NCBI RefSeq assembly: GCF_013523125.1
Contig: NZ_JAAMQJ010000004.1
Coordinates: 124,001 to 188,000 of the forward strand
Length of the DNA: 64,000 nucleotides
Direction: 5' to 3'
DNA from: Pseudomonas entomophila
GTDB lineage: Bacteria > Pseudomonadota > Gammaproteobacteria > Pseudomonadales > Pseudomonadaceae
The notes under the pieces are model-generated. The model was not told the DNA's origin, searched no databases, and saw nothing but the letters and a program-made list of their open reading frames with translations. The translations under genes and the position numbers were made by a program. Shown here in pieces: positions 10,064-18,653 of this stretch (the first letter of the stretch is position 1; each line of letters opens with the position of its first letter).

Positions 10064-11389
10064 TCAGCCGAGGCCGTATTTCTTGACCTTGTCGAACAAG
10101 GTGGTCTTGGCCATGCCCAGTTCCTGGCTGGCCTGGCTCAGGTTGCCGCCACTGCGCTGCAAGGCATCGCTCAGCAAGTGCCGCTCGAAGGCCTCGACCG
10201 CCTCGGCGAAGCCCAGGGTCTGGCCGGTACTGGCGTCGTGCTTCTTGAACGCCGGGAGCCCCAGCGCGTGGCGTTCGGCGACGTTGCGTAGCTCCCGCAC
10301 GTTGCCGGGCCAATCATGGCCCATGAGCCGCGACAGCGTCTGGCTGTCGATCTCCGGGGTCGGGCGGTCGAAACGCAGGGCCGCCTGCTCGAGAAAATGC
10401 TCGAACAGCTGGAGGATGTCTTCGCGTCGTTCGCGTAGCGCAGGCAGTTCCAGCGACACCACGTTCAAGCGGTAATACAGGTCGCTGCGAAACTCGCCGC
10501 GCTGGCCCAGTTCGGCCAGGTCGGCCTTGGTCGCCGCGATCACCCGGCAGTCCACGGCGATGCTCTGGTTCGAACCCAGCCGCTCCAGGGTACGTTCCTG
10601 CAGGACACGCAGCAGCTTGATCTGCAGGTTGATCGGCATGCTCTCCACTTCGTCGAGGAACAGCGTGCCGCCGTTGGCATGCTCGATCTTGCCGATGCGA
10701 CGCTTGCCGGCGCCGGTGAAGGCGTTGGCCTCATGGCCGAAGATCTCGCTCTCGAAGAGGTTTTCCGGCAGGCCGCCGCAATTGAGCGCCACGAACGGCC
10801 GGTCGTGGCGACGGCTGAAGTCATGCAGGCAGCGAGCGACCAGTTCCTTGCCGGTGCCGGTCTCACCTTCGATGAGCACGTTGGCCGAGGTGTCGCCGAC
10901 ATTGGCGATCAGCTCGCGCAGTTGCTGCATCGCTGGCGAACGCCCGATGATGCGTGATTCCAACGAACCCTGGCTGGCCAACTGGCGTCTGAGGGTGGTC
11001 ACCTCGCGGGACAGGCTGCGCTGCTCCAGCGCACGGCGTACCACATCGACCAGCCGTTCGGGCGAGAAGGGCTTTTCCATGAAGTCATAGGCGCCGCTGC
11101 GCATGGCCCCGACCGCCATGCTGATGTCGCCGTGGCCGGTGATCAGCACGACTGGCAGGCTGCGATCACGGGCCTTGAGCTGCTTGAGCAGTTCGAGGCC
11201 GTCGATGCCGGGCAGGCGGATGTCGCTGACCACGATGCCAGCGAAGTTGTCGTCGATGCGCTCGAGCGCCTGCTCGGCACTGCCGACCCCTTCGCTGACG
11301 ATGTCCTCCAGCGCCAAGGCTTGTTGGCAACCCAGCAGCACGTGGGGATCGTCTTCGACGATCAAAACGGTAAGAGACTCGGGGTTCAT
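10064..11389 (-). CDS. aauR: Sigma-54 response regulator of acidic amino-acid uptake AauR
   Basis: A 441-residue NtrC/DctD-type activator. The receiver domain (1-120) has acidic-pocket residues VEDD at 11-14 and the phospho-acceptor D56. An AAA+ sigma-54 activation domain (about 140-375) carries Walker A EGETGTGKE and a NAFTGA loop in place of the usual GAFTGA. A Fis-type helix-turn-helix closes the protein (GGNLSQASQELGMAKTTLFDKV). It overlaps aauS by 4 bases and closes the aatJQMP operon. In P. putida, AauS/AauR responds to glutamate and aspartate and activates this transporter from a sigma-54 promoter, which agrees with the promoter seen before aatJ. Confidence 0.92.
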   Translation of the reverse strand: MNPESLTVLIVEDDPHVLLGCQQALALEDIVSEGVGSAEQALERIDDNFAGIVVSDIRLPGIDGLELLKQLKARDRSLPVVLITGHGDISMAVGAMRSGAYDFMEKPFSPERLVDVVRRALEQRSLSREVTTLRRQLASQGSLESRIIGRSPAMQQLRELIANVGDTSANVLIEGETGTGKELVARCLHDFSRRHDRPFVALNCGGLPENLFESEIFGHEANAFTGAGKRRIGKIEHANGGTLFLDEVESMPINLQIKLLRVLQERTLERLGSNQSIAVDCRVIAATKADLAELGQRGEFRSDLYYRLNVVSLELPALRERREDILQLFEHFLEQAALRFDRPTPEIDSQTLSRLMGHDWPGNVRELRNVAERHALGLPAFKKHDASTGQTLGFAEAVEAFERHLLSDALQRSGGNLSQASQELGMAKTTLFDKVKKYGLG

Positions 11390-13299
11390 GGTGCGCTACC
11401 GGTTCCTTGAGGTGTGGCCAAGGGCAGCATGAGCACGAAGGCCGTACCGCCATGGGTGGGATGCTCGACGCTGAGCGTGCCCTTCGCGGCGGCGGCCAGG
11501 CTGGCCGACAGGGTCAGGCCCAGGCCTAGGCCATGCTCGCCCGGCTTGGTGGTGAAGAAGGGTTCGAACAGATGCTTGCGGGTCTCGTCGTCGATGCCAT
11601 GGCCGTTGTCACGGACGAGCAGGCGATGGCGGCCTTCGTCGAACGTGCCCTCCAGCCACAATTCGGGCGTGGGCTGGTGAGCCATGGCGTCCAGGGCATT
11701 GCCGATGAGGTTGGTCAGGATCTGCTCGAGCCGGGTCTGGTCGATGGCCAGGCGCGCGTCGTCGACCCCCAGGTGCACCTGCAGCCCGCACGCGGCGATA
11801 CGCGGCGCCAGCACTTGCAGCACCGCTTCGATCGCCTTGTTCAGCGAGGCTTGGCCACTGTCGTCGCTGCGCCGGGCGAACGAGCGCAGGCTGGCGGTGA
11901 TGCGCCCCATGCGGTCGATCAGGTCGTTCATGGTCAGCAGGTTGGCGCTGGCGGTGTCCATGGCGCCGCGTTCCAGGAAGCGCACGGTGTTGCCGGACAG
12001 GGTGCGCAAGGCGGCCAGCGGCTGGTTCAGTTCATGGGCGATGCTGGTGGACATCTGCCCGATGGCGGCCAGTTTGCCGGCCTGCACCAGTTCGTCCTGG
12101 GCCTGGCGCAGTGTTTGTTCGGCCTGACGGCGCTCACGGATCTGACCCTTGAGCCGCTCGTTGCTGGCGCGCAGGTCGGCCGTGCGTTCGGCGATGCGTC
12201 GCTCCAGGTGACTGTTGGCCTGCTCCAGCGCCTCGCGGGCCGCCAGGCGCGTGGCCAGCACCTTGCGCCGCTCGTTCCAGGCGATCAGTACGATGGTCAG
12301 CAAGGCGAAGAAGAACCCGGCCAGCACGCCCTGGATCATCGCCTCGCGCTTGAGCTCGTGCAGCGGCGTGAGCAAGGTCAGGCGCCAGGGCGTGTCGGCC
12401 AGGCGGCGTGTCTGGGCCAGGTAGGTCACGGCACGGCGCTGCGCGTCTTCGCCCTCGGTCTGTTCGAGGGCCGGGAAGGTCAGCAGCTCGGTCCCATCGC
12501 CCAGCACCTCACGGTCCAGGGGCTGCAGTTCGTTGATCGGCCACCAGTAGTATTGCAGGCTGCGCGCCAGGCGTTCCTTGACCTCCGGCGTCAATGGCCA
12601 GACCGACTTGAGGCGCCGCGCCGGATCGCTGGACAGGATGATCACGCCATTCTCGTCGCTGACGAAAGCCTCCAGGCGCGCGCGCTGCCAGCGTTCCTCC
12701 AGGGTGTCCAGGCCGACCTTGATCACCGCCACGCCCTTGATCCGGCCGTGCTCCTCCAACCCATGGGCCAGGTAGTAGCCGGGGTCGCCGGTGGTGCTGC
12801 CGATGCCATAGAAGCGCCCTGGCCGGCCGCGCACCGCATCCTGGAAGTAGGCACGAAACGACAGGTCTTCGCCCAGGAACGAGTTGGCATCGCGCCAATT
12901 GCTGGTGGCCTGGACGCGCCCGCTGGTGTCGAGGATGAAGATGGCCTTGCTGCGGCTGCGCCGGTTCAGGCCTTCGAGGTAGTCGTTGACGGCCTGGCGT
13001 CCCTCACCCTCCGAGCTTTCGAGCAGGGTCGACACACTGTCTTCCAGCTCCAGCAAGCTGGGCAGGTAGGTGTACTTGCTGATCTCGCTTTCGACGGTAC
13101 GGGCGTGCAATTCGAGCTGGCGTTCGCCGTTTTCGCTCAGGCTGCGGATGCCGCTGCGCTCGCTCAGCATGAACGCCACGCAGCCCAGGCCGACCATCAG
13201 CAGGACGATCAGGGGCGGCAGCAGCATTTGGCGGATCAGACGGGATTTCACGGCAAAGGCAGGCGTATCGGACAAGGGCAGGGCGGGGTCGCATTTCAT
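11386..13299 (-). CDS. aauS: Sensor histidine kinase for acidic amino acids AauS
   Basis: A DctB-type sensor of 637 residues from the ATG at 13299 (an in-frame start 30 bases earlier lacks support). One TM helix near residues 20-42 is followed by a large periplasmic double-Cache sensor domain, a second TM helix around 320-340 (LAGFFFALLTIVLIAW), a coiled coil (LERRIAERTADLRASNERLK), and the HisKA box SIAHELNQPLAALRTLSGN with its phospho-accepting histidine. The HATPase domain has N (LTNLIGNALDAM) and G (DNGHGI, GEHGLGLGL) boxes. It forms the sensing half of the Aau pair; its 3' end overlaps aauR by ATGA, implying translational coupling. Confidence 0.92.
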   Translation of the reverse strand: MKCDPALPLSDTPAFAVKSRLIRQMLLPPLIVLLMVGLGCVAFMLSERSGIRSLSENGERQLELHARTVESEISKYTYLPSLLELEDSVSTLLESSEGEGRQAVNDYLEGLNRRSRSKAIFILDTSGRVQATSNWRDANSFLGEDLSFRAYFQDAVRGRPGRFYGIGSTTGDPGYYLAHGLEEHGRIKGVAVIKVGLDTLEERWQRARLEAFVSDENGVIILSSDPARRLKSVWPLTPEVKERLARSLQYYWWPINELQPLDREVLGDGTELLTFPALEQTEGEDAQRRAVTYLAQTRRLADTPWRLTLLTPLHELKREAMIQGVLAGFFFALLTIVLIAWNERRKVLATRLAAREALEQANSHLERRIAERTADLRASNERLKGQIRERRQAEQTLRQAQDELVQAGKLAAIGQMSTSIAHELNQPLAALRTLSGNTVRFLERGAMDTASANLLTMNDLIDRMGRITASLRSFARRSDDSGQASLNKAIEAVLQVLAPRIAACGLQVHLGVDDARLAIDQTRLEQILTNLIGNALDAMAHQPTPELWLEGTFDEGRHRLLVRDNGHGIDDETRKHLFEPFFTTKPGEHGLGLGLTLSASLAAAAKGTLSVEHPTHGGTAFVLMLPLATPQGTGSAP

Positions 13300-13321
13300 C
13301 ACAGTGCCCTCGCCGTCACCA

Positions 13322-13355
13322 GCGCCCATTGCCCGTCCAGGCGAACAATGGGCGC
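13322..13355 (-). other. Perfect 10-bp hairpin between aatP and aauS
   Basis: GCGCCCATTG (13322-13331) and its exact complement (13346-13355) flank a 14-base loop. It lies in the 64-base gap between the ATPase gene and the sensor gene. No T-run follows, so it looks like a partial attenuator or an mRNA-processing/stability stem that could lower aauSR expression relative to the transporter. Confidence 0.5.
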
Positions 13356-13363
13356 CTTCAGCC

Positions 13364-14098
13364 TCAGTGTTGCAGGATCTTGCTGAGGAATTGCTGAGTA
13401 CGTTCGTGGCGTGCGCTCGGGTTGCCGAAGAAATCTTCCTTCTGGCAGTCCTCGATGATGCTGCCCTTGTCCATGAAGATCACCCGATTGGCGACCTTGC
13501 GCGCGAAGCCCATTTCGTGGGTCACGCACATCATGGTCATGCCCTCGTGGGCCAGTTCGACCATGACGTCCAGCACTTCGTTGACCATTTCCGGGTCCAG
13601 CGCCGAGGTCGGTTCGTCGAACAGCATCACGATCGGGTCCATGGACAGGGCGCGGGCGATCGCCACACGCTGTTGCTGGCCGCCGGACAATTGCCCAGGA
13701 TGCTTCTTGGCGTGCGCGCTCAGGCCCACACGATCGAGCAGGGCCAGGCCCTTCTTGTTGGCCTCCGCCTCGCTGCGGCCGAGCACCTTGCGCTGGGCGA
13801 TGGTGAGGTTTTCGGTGATCGACAGGTGCGGGAACAGCTCGAAGTGCTGGAACACCATGCCGACCCGGGAGCGCAGCTTGGGCAGGTTGGTCTTCGGGTC
13901 GGCGATGGAGGTGCCATCGACGACGATGTCACCCTTCTGGAAGGGTTCCAGCGCGTTGACGCACTTGATCAGGGTCGACTTGCCCGAACCGGACGGCCCG
14001 CAGACCACCACGACTTCGCCTTTCTTCACCTCGGTGCTGCAATCGGTCAGCACCTGGAAGTCGCCGTACCATTTGTTGACGTTCTTGATGGAAATCAT
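13364..14098 (-). CDS. aatP: Glutamate/aspartate ABC transporter ATPase
   Basis: A 244-residue ABC ATPase of the polar amino-acid (GltL/GlnQ) class. Walker [10 protein letters not shown] is at 34-42, the Q-loop at MVFQHF, the signature LSGGQQQR at 137-144 and Walker B VMLFDEP at 157-163, with the H-loop at VTHEM. The start ATG at 14098 overlaps the stop of the upstream permease gene by 4 bases. It energises import through AatQ/AatM with AatJ as the binding protein, at the inner membrane. It is also called gltL. Confidence 0.94.
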   Translation of the reverse strand: MISIKNVNKWYGDFQVLTDCSTEVKKGEVVVVCGPSGSGKSTLIKCVNALEPFQKGDIVVDGTSIADPKTNLPKLRSRVGMVFQHFELFPHLSITENLTIAQRKVLGRSEAEANKKGLALLDRVGLSAHAKKHPGQLSGGQQQRVAIARALSMDPIVMLFDEPTSALDPEMVNEVLDVMVELAHEGMTMMCVTHEMGFARKVANRVIFMDKGSIIEDCQKEDFFGNPSARHERTQQFLSKILQH

Positions 14099-14766
14099 AC
14101 GGTGATCCTTTTTTGCAGGCGCTTGACCAGCCAGGAAGCGGAGAAACTGATGATGAAGTACACGACACCGGCGAAGATCAGGAACTCGTGGGAGCGTCCG
14201 ATGATGTCCCCGTTGGCGCGCGACGCGTTGAGGAAGTCGACCAGGCCCACGGTATAGACCAGCGAGGTGTCCTGGAACAGGATGATGCTCTGCTGCAGCA
14301 GCAGCGGGGTCATCTTGCGGAAGGCCTGAGGCAGGATGATCAGGCGCATGGTCTGGCCATAGGTCATGCCCAGCGCCTGGGCGGCGCCCATCTGGCCTTT
14401 GGCGATGGATTGCACGCCGGCGCGCACGATTTCGCAGAAGTAGGCCGCCTCGAACATCATGAAGGCGACCACGCACGAGGTGAAGGCGCCGATCGGGGTA
14501 TCCTCGCCGGTGATCCAGCGCAGCACGAAGGGCACCGCCAGGTAGAACCAGGTGATCACCAGCAGCAGGGGAATCGAGCGGAAGTAGTTGACGTAGGCGC
14601 CCGCCACCCTCGACATCAGCTTGTTCGACGACAGTCGCATCAGAGCCAGCAGGGTACCCAGCACGATACCGCCGATCACGCCCATGATCATGAGCTCCAG
14701 GGTCAGCAGCATGCCGTCCCAGAGCGCCGGCAGGGCCGGTATGATTTCACTGAAATCCAGTTCCAT
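14095..14766 (-). CDS. aatM: Glutamate/aspartate ABC transporter permease
   Basis: A 223-residue inner-membrane permease (GltK type) with about five TM helices and the cytoplasmic EAA loop ([25 protein letters not shown] in part: conserved A, G and the ILPQA segment) that docks on the ATPase. It directly abuts aatQ with no gap and overlaps aatP by 4 bases, so the three genes are translationally linked. Confidence 0.93.
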   Translation of the reverse strand: MELDFSEIIPALPALWDGMLLTLELMIMGVIGGIVLGTLLALMRLSSNKLMSRVAGAYVNYFRSIPLLLVITWFYLAVPFVLRWITGEDTPIGAFTSCVVAFMMFEAAYFCEIVRAGVQSIAKGQMGAAQALGMTYGQTMRLIILPQAFRKMTPLLLQQSIILFQDTSLVYTVGLVDFLNASRANGDIIGRSHEFLIFAGVVYFIISFSASWLVKRLQKRITV

Positions 14767-15513
14767 TTACTTGCCTCCCACGGAGATCAGGCCAGGCACC
14801 GCGACTTTCTTCTCGATCAGGCGCATGAGCAACATCAGGCCCATGTTCAGGGTGAAGTAGATCAGCGTGGCGAGGGTGAAGGCTTCGAACAGGTTGGCGG
14901 AGAACTCGGCGGTCTGCTTGGTCTGTGCCAGCAGCTCCATCAGGCCGATCAGCGAGGCCACCGACGAGTTCTTGAACACGTTCAGGAACTCCGAGGTGAG
15001 CGGCGGAATGATGATCCGGTAGGCCTGGGGCAGCAATACGGTGGTGTAGATCTGCGAAGTCCGAAAGCCCATGGCCCGTGCGGCGGATTCCTGGCCGCGC
15101 GGCAATGCCTGGATGCCAGTACGGACCTGCTCGCAGACGCGCGCGGCGGTGAACAGGCCCAGGCAGATGATCACGCTGATCAGGGCCGAGGTCGTCGGGT
15201 TCAGGTCCTGCTTGAACCATTCCTGCAGGCCTTCGGGCAACAAGTCCGGTACCAGGAAGTACCAGAGGAACAGCTGCACCAGCAGTGGCACGTTGCGGAA
15301 CAGCTCCACGTAGGCAGTGGCGATTCCCGATACCAGCCGGTTTTGCACGGTGCGCATCACGCCCAGGATCGAGCCGAGCAGCAATGCGATGATCCATGCG
15401 CAGATGGCGATGGCGATGGTCCAGCCCAGACCGGTGACGTACCAGTCCAGATAGATCTCGCTGCCCACGCCGGTGGACTTGAAGAACACGCCCCAGTCCC
15501 AGTTGTAATTCAT
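14767..15513 (-). CDS. aatQ: Glutamate/aspartate ABC transporter permease
   Basis: A 248-residue permease (GltJ type) starting MNYNWDWGVFF. The ATG at 15513 is preceded by a GAGGGGAAA ribosome-binding site; upstream in-frame starts lie in the intergenic hairpin region. Several TM helices and an EAA loop (ESAARAMGFRTSQIYTTVLLPQA region) mark it as the partner of AatM in the heteromeric channel. It is separated from aatJ by 142 bases containing a strong inverted repeat. Confidence 0.93.
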   Translation of the reverse strand: MNYNWDWGVFFKSTGVGSEIYLDWYVTGLGWTIAIAICAWIIALLLGSILGVMRTVQNRLVSGIATAYVELFRNVPLLVQLFLWYFLVPDLLPEGLQEWFKQDLNPTTSALISVIICLGLFTAARVCEQVRTGIQALPRGQESAARAMGFRTSQIYTTVLLPQAYRIIIPPLTSEFLNVFKNSSVASLIGLMELLAQTKQTAEFSANLFEAFTLATLIYFTLNMGLMLLMRLIEKKVAVPGLISVGGK

Positions 15514-15602
15514 CGGGATTTCCCCTCGAACGGTCGTTTCACGGACAACTTCCAGCACCCAGAGGCGCAGGCGCCCCTGGATGAAAGGTTAGACACTTAT
15601 GG

Positions 15603-15647
15603 GCGGCCCGTCGGATGACGCCTTGCCCAGGGTGGGCGACGGGCCGC
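15603..15647 (-). other. Perfect 11-bp hairpin between aatJ and aatQ
   Basis: GCGGCCCGTCG (15603-15613) is exactly complementary to 15637-15647 across a 23-base loop. It starts 8 bases past the aatJ stop. There is no T-tract. In binding-protein-dependent operons such stems usually protect the upstream message and reduce read-through, so that the periplasmic protein is made in excess over the permease. Confidence 0.6.
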
Positions 15648-15655
15648 GGGTCAGG

Positions 15656-16576
15656 TCAGGACTGCTTCTCGTCCGCAGCCTTGTCGGTCGGCTCGGCGAT
15701 CAGTTTCTTGAGCTCGTCGCTCATCGGGAATTGCAGGTTCAGGCCCTTTGGCGGGATCGGCTGCTGGAACCACTTCTCGTAGCTCTTGTTGACTTCACCC
15801 GACTTGAAGTAGCCGACGATGGCGTCGTCCACCGCTTTCTTGAACGGCTCGTCGCCCTTGCGCACCATGCAGCCATAGATTTCATAGGACTGCGGCGTAC
15901 CGGTGATGACCCAGTCCGACGGCTTGCGCGCCTTGGCCATTTCACCGGCCAGCAGGGCGTCGTCCATCATGAAGGCGACGGCACGGCCGCTTTCGAGCAT
16001 GTTGAACGACTCGCCATGGTCCTTGGCGGAGATCACGTTCATGCCCATCTGCTTGTCGGCGTTCATCGCCTTGAGCAGACGCTCGGAGGTCGTGCCGGCG
16101 GTGGTCACCACGTTCTTGCCCTTCAGGTCCTCGAAGTCCTTGTAGGCGGGCTGCCCGTCCTTGGCCTTGGTCAGCAGACGAGTACCGACTTCGAAGATGC
16201 CGACCGAGAAGCCGACCTGCTGCTGGCGCTCGACGTTATTGGTGGTGGAACCGCACTCCAGGTCGACGGTGCCGTTCTGCACCAATGGGATACGGGTCTG
16301 CGAAGTGACGAGGTTGTAGCGCACCTTCAGGTCAGGTGCATCGAGCTGCTTCTTGAGGGCCTCGACGACGGCCAGCTGGATGTCGTGGGAGTAGCCGACG
16401 GGCTCTGGCTTGCCGGCCAGGTAGGAGAAGGGGATGGAGGAGTCGCGGTGCCCCAGGGTGATGGTGCCCGAGTCCTTGATCTTCTTCAGGGTGCCGGTGA
16501 GCTCATCGGCCATGACCGGGGAAGCGATCAGGGAAGCGGCAATGGCGGCACCCAGCAAATGACGAACGATACGCAT
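15656..16576 (-). CDS. aatJ: Periplasmic glutamate/aspartate-binding protein
   Basis: A 306-residue solute-binding protein (GltI type, SBP family 3). A Sec signal peptide (MRIVRHLLG... cleaved after SPVMA, about residue 22) is followed by the bilobed domain with GTITLGHRDSSIPFSYL near the N-terminus and the GYSHDIQLAVVEAL motif. Residues typical of the carboxylate-binding pocket include R at TSQTRIPLV and the ECGSTTNN segment. The start at 16576 is the first ATG compatible with a signal peptide; longer frames read into the promoter. It is the first gene of aatJQMP-aauSR, under the sigma-54 promoter about 100 bases upstream. Confidence 0.94.
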   Translation of the reverse strand: MRIVRHLLGAAIAASLIASPVMADELTGTLKKIKDSGTITLGHRDSSIPFSYLAGKPEPVGYSHDIQLAVVEALKKQLDAPDLKVRYNLVTSQTRIPLVQNGTVDLECGSTTNNVERQQQVGFSVGIFEVGTRLLTKAKDGQPAYKDFEDLKGKNVVTTAGTTSERLLKAMNADKQMGMNVISAKDHGESFNMLESGRAVAFMMDDALLAGEMAKARKPSDWVITGTPQSYEIYGCMVRKGDEPFKKAVDDAIVGYFKSGEVNKSYEKWFQQPIPPKGLNLQFPMSDELKKLIAEPTDKAADEKQS

Positions 16577-16674
16577 CAATAATTCCTCGACGTTGTTTTT
16601 CTTATGAAGCCGTTGGCGGATTTTTCGTTCAACGAACGCCGGCCAGTGGCGTTGCGTTCGGATAAACAGTGTAG

Positions 16675-16690
16675 AGCATGAGTCGTGCCA
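16675..16690 (-). promoter_or_regulatory. Sigma-54 (-24/-12) promoter of aatJ
   Basis: Minus-strand TGGCAC-N5-ATGCT, one mismatch from the consensus TGGCAC-N5-TTGCW with GG and GC at the required spacing. Transcription would start near 16663, leaving about 87 bases of leader before the aatJ ATG. AauR at the end of the operon is a sigma-54 activator, which fits. A perfect 6-1-6 palindrome (TGTGCC/GGCACA, 16697-16709) lies just upstream of the -24 element. Confidence 0.75.
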
Positions 16691-16790
16691 ATCCACTGTG
16701 CCTGGCACAAGGTCTTGGAAACAAGAGGGATTAATCCAATGGATAGAGGGCAAAAAGCCACTCTTCGTCCGGCTGGCCGAACAGACGCAA

Positions 16791-16820
16791 AATGCCCGTT
16801 CGGGAAACCGAACGGGCATT
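16791..16820 (-). promoter_or_regulatory. AauR-type upstream activating site embedded in the glpD terminator hairpin
   Basis: A perfect 13-bp inverted repeat (16791-16803 and 16808-16820) with a GAAA loop. Its centre, 16799-16812, reads TTCGG-GAAA-CCGAA, the TTCGG-N4-CCGAA motif reported for AauR in P. putida. It lies about 109 bp upstream of the sigma-54 -24 element, a normal enhancer distance. On the minus strand the stem is followed by ATTTTG, so it can also terminate glpD, whose stop is 91 bp upstream. Confidence 0.75.
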
Positions 16821-16910
16821 GGTCAGGTGCGCATCGTCGCCTCAAGACAGTGGGTCAAAGGCTACACGCCTGCACCGTCAAGGTGCGCCTTGCCCCACCT
16901 CTGTCACCCT

Positions 16911-18437
16911 TCAGGCCGCCTGTTGCTTGCGCGTGCGCGCCAGATAATCACGCAAGGCCTGCTGTTCGGACTCCGTGAGGAACAGGCCCAGTTTGGTGCG
17001 CCGCCACAGGATGTCATCTGCCTCCAGGGCCCATTCTTCGCGGCACAGGTAGTCCACTTCGCGGGTGTAAAGGCCGGCACCGAGCGGTCGCCCCATGTCC
17101 TGAAGCCCTTGTGCGTCGTCCAGCAGGCGCCAGGCACGGCTGCCATAGGTGACGGCCCAACGCTGTGCGGTCTCGCTCGGCAGCCAGGTATGGCGTGCCA
17201 CCAACGCTTCGGCCAGTTGCGCCGGCGTCTGCATGTCCTCGCCACCCGGCAGGGGCGAGGTGGCGGTCCAGCTGCCGCGCATCTGGCTGAAGAACGGCTT
17301 GAGCTCGGCCATCGCCGACTCGGCCAGCTTGCGGTAGGTGGTGAGCTTGCCGCCAAACACCGACAGCAAGGGTGCCTGACCTGCCGAGGCGGACAATGCC
17401 AAGGTGTAGTCGCGGGTCACGGCCGATGGATTGTCGGACTCGTCGTTGCACAGGGGGCGTACGCCCGAATAGGTGTGCAGGATATCGTCCTGGCTGAGCT
17501 GGCGATTGAAATGGGCGTTGACCACCTTGAGGATATAGTCGGTTTCCTCATCGGTGATGCGCACCTTGGCCGGGTCGCCGGTGTATTCACGGTCGGTGGT
17601 CCCGATCAGGGTGAAGCGATCCAGGTACGGGATGGCGAAGACGATGCGCTGGTCTTCGTTCTGCAGGATATGGGCATGTTCGCCTTCGTACAGGCGTGGC
17701 ACGATCAAGTGACTGCCCTGGATCAGGCGGATGCCATAGGGCGCCTCGAGACGCAGGTCGTCCTTGATGAAGCTCGAGACCCAAGGGCCACCGGCATTGA
17801 CCAGCGCGCGCGCGCGCAGCGACTGCCGGGTCCCGTCGGCCTGCTGGAGCTCCACGTGCCACACGTCGTCCACGCGCTGGGCACTCAGGCAGCGGGTACG
17901 GGTGCGGATGTCGGCACCCTGTTCACGCGCGCTCATGGCATTGAGAGCGACCAGGCGAGCGTCGTCCACCCAGCAGTCGGCGTATTCGAAACCATGGGTG
18001 ATGGCGGGTTTGAGCGCACTGTCCGCACCGAATCGCAGGCTGCGCGAGGCACCCAGGCGCTTGCGCTTGCCCAGGTGATCGTAGAGGAACAGACCGGCAC
18101 GAATCATCCAGGCCGGGCGCAGATGCGGGCGGTGAGGCAAGACGAAGCGCATCGGCTTGACGATGTGCGGTGCCTTGGCCAGCAGGACTTCACGTTCGGC
18201 CAGTGCTTCGCGCACCAGGCGGAATTCGTAGTGCTCCAGGTAGCGCAGCCCGCCGTGGATCAGCTTGCTGCTGGCCGACGAGGTATGGCTGGCCAGGTCA
18301 TCCTTTTCGCACAGGAAGACCTTGAGGCCACGGCCGGCGGCATCGGCAGCGATGCCCACGCCATTGATCCCGCCTCCGATCACGGCCAGATCGTAGCAGT
18401 CGTCGAGCGTTGTCTGGGAAGAAGCGGGATGGGACAC
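16911..18437 (-). CDS. glpD: Aerobic glycerol-3-phosphate dehydrogenase
   Basis: A 508-residue membrane-associated flavoprotein that oxidises sn-glycerol 3-phosphate to dihydroxyacetone phosphate and passes electrons to quinone. The FAD dinucleotide fold is visible as AVIGGGINGVGIA (about 18-30), followed by CEKDDLASHTSSASSKLIHGGLRYLE, the typical DAO-family segment. I place the start at a GTG (18437) because AGGAGG lies exactly 7 bases upstream and the protein then begins VSHPASSQ, as in other Pseudomonas GlpD. Longer frames extend into the operator region. It is transcribed apart from glpR and controlled by GlpR-like operators. Confidence 0.94.
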   Translation of the reverse strand: MSHPASSQTTLDDCYDLAVIGGGINGVGIAADAAGRGLKVFLCEKDDLASHTSSASSKLIHGGLRYLEHYEFRLVREALAEREVLLAKAPHIVKPMRFVLPHRPHLRPAWMIRAGLFLYDHLGKRKRLGASRSLRFGADSALKPAITHGFEYADCWVDDARLVALNAMSAREQGADIRTRTRCLSAQRVDDVWHVELQQADGTRQSLRARALVNAGGPWVSSFIKDDLRLEAPYGIRLIQGSHLIVPRLYEGEHAHILQNEDQRIVFAIPYLDRFTLIGTTDREYTGDPAKVRITDEETDYILKVVNAHFNRQLSQDDILHTYSGVRPLCNDESDNPSAVTRDYTLALSASAGQAPLLSVFGGKLTTYRKLAESAMAELKPFFSQMRGSWTATSPLPGGEDMQTPAQLAEALVARHTWLPSETAQRWAVTYGSRAWRLLDDAQGLQDMGRPLGAGLYTREVDYLCREEWALEADDILWRRTKLGLFLTESEQQALRDYLARTRKQQAA

Positions 18438-18458
18438 GGCACGGCCTCCTGATGATCG

Positions 18459-18495
18459 TTCGCATCGAATGCGAACATCAATGTTCGTTTGCGAA
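18459..18495 (-). promoter_or_regulatory. Candidate GlpR operators at the glpD promoter
   Basis: Two palindromes sit 20-60 bases upstream of the glpD start: TTCGCAT-CGA-ATGCGAA (18459-18475) and TTCG-TTTG-CGAA (18484-18495). A possible -10 (TAGTAT on the minus strand, about 18497-18502) lies directly upstream, so a bound repressor would cover the start of transcription. A third TTCG...CGAA element is at 18563-18578. The DeoR family member GlpR is encoded next door. Confidence 0.55.
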
Positions 18496-18653
18496 AATAC
18501 TAGCGCAATAACGGTGGCTTCACCAGGGTGATTGCCATAGAAAAAATCGATGGGGGTGACGGTTCGAACATTTGCGAACATCGTAGGCGGAGAAGATGCC
18601 GTGCTCTTTCTCGGGCTAAGCAGTCGTGGATGGCCTGGCAGGCAGGTATCATT

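Noticed and set aside
11533..13386. 617-residue plus-strand frame antisense to aauS
   Set aside because: A GC-rich shadow of a gene with clear kinase domains; low-complexity Gln/Gly/Arg-rich composition, no family.
16763..16786. Second AauR-like element (TTCG...CGAA arms)
   Set aside because: The arms are 8 or more bases apart rather than 4, so it does not fit the motif.
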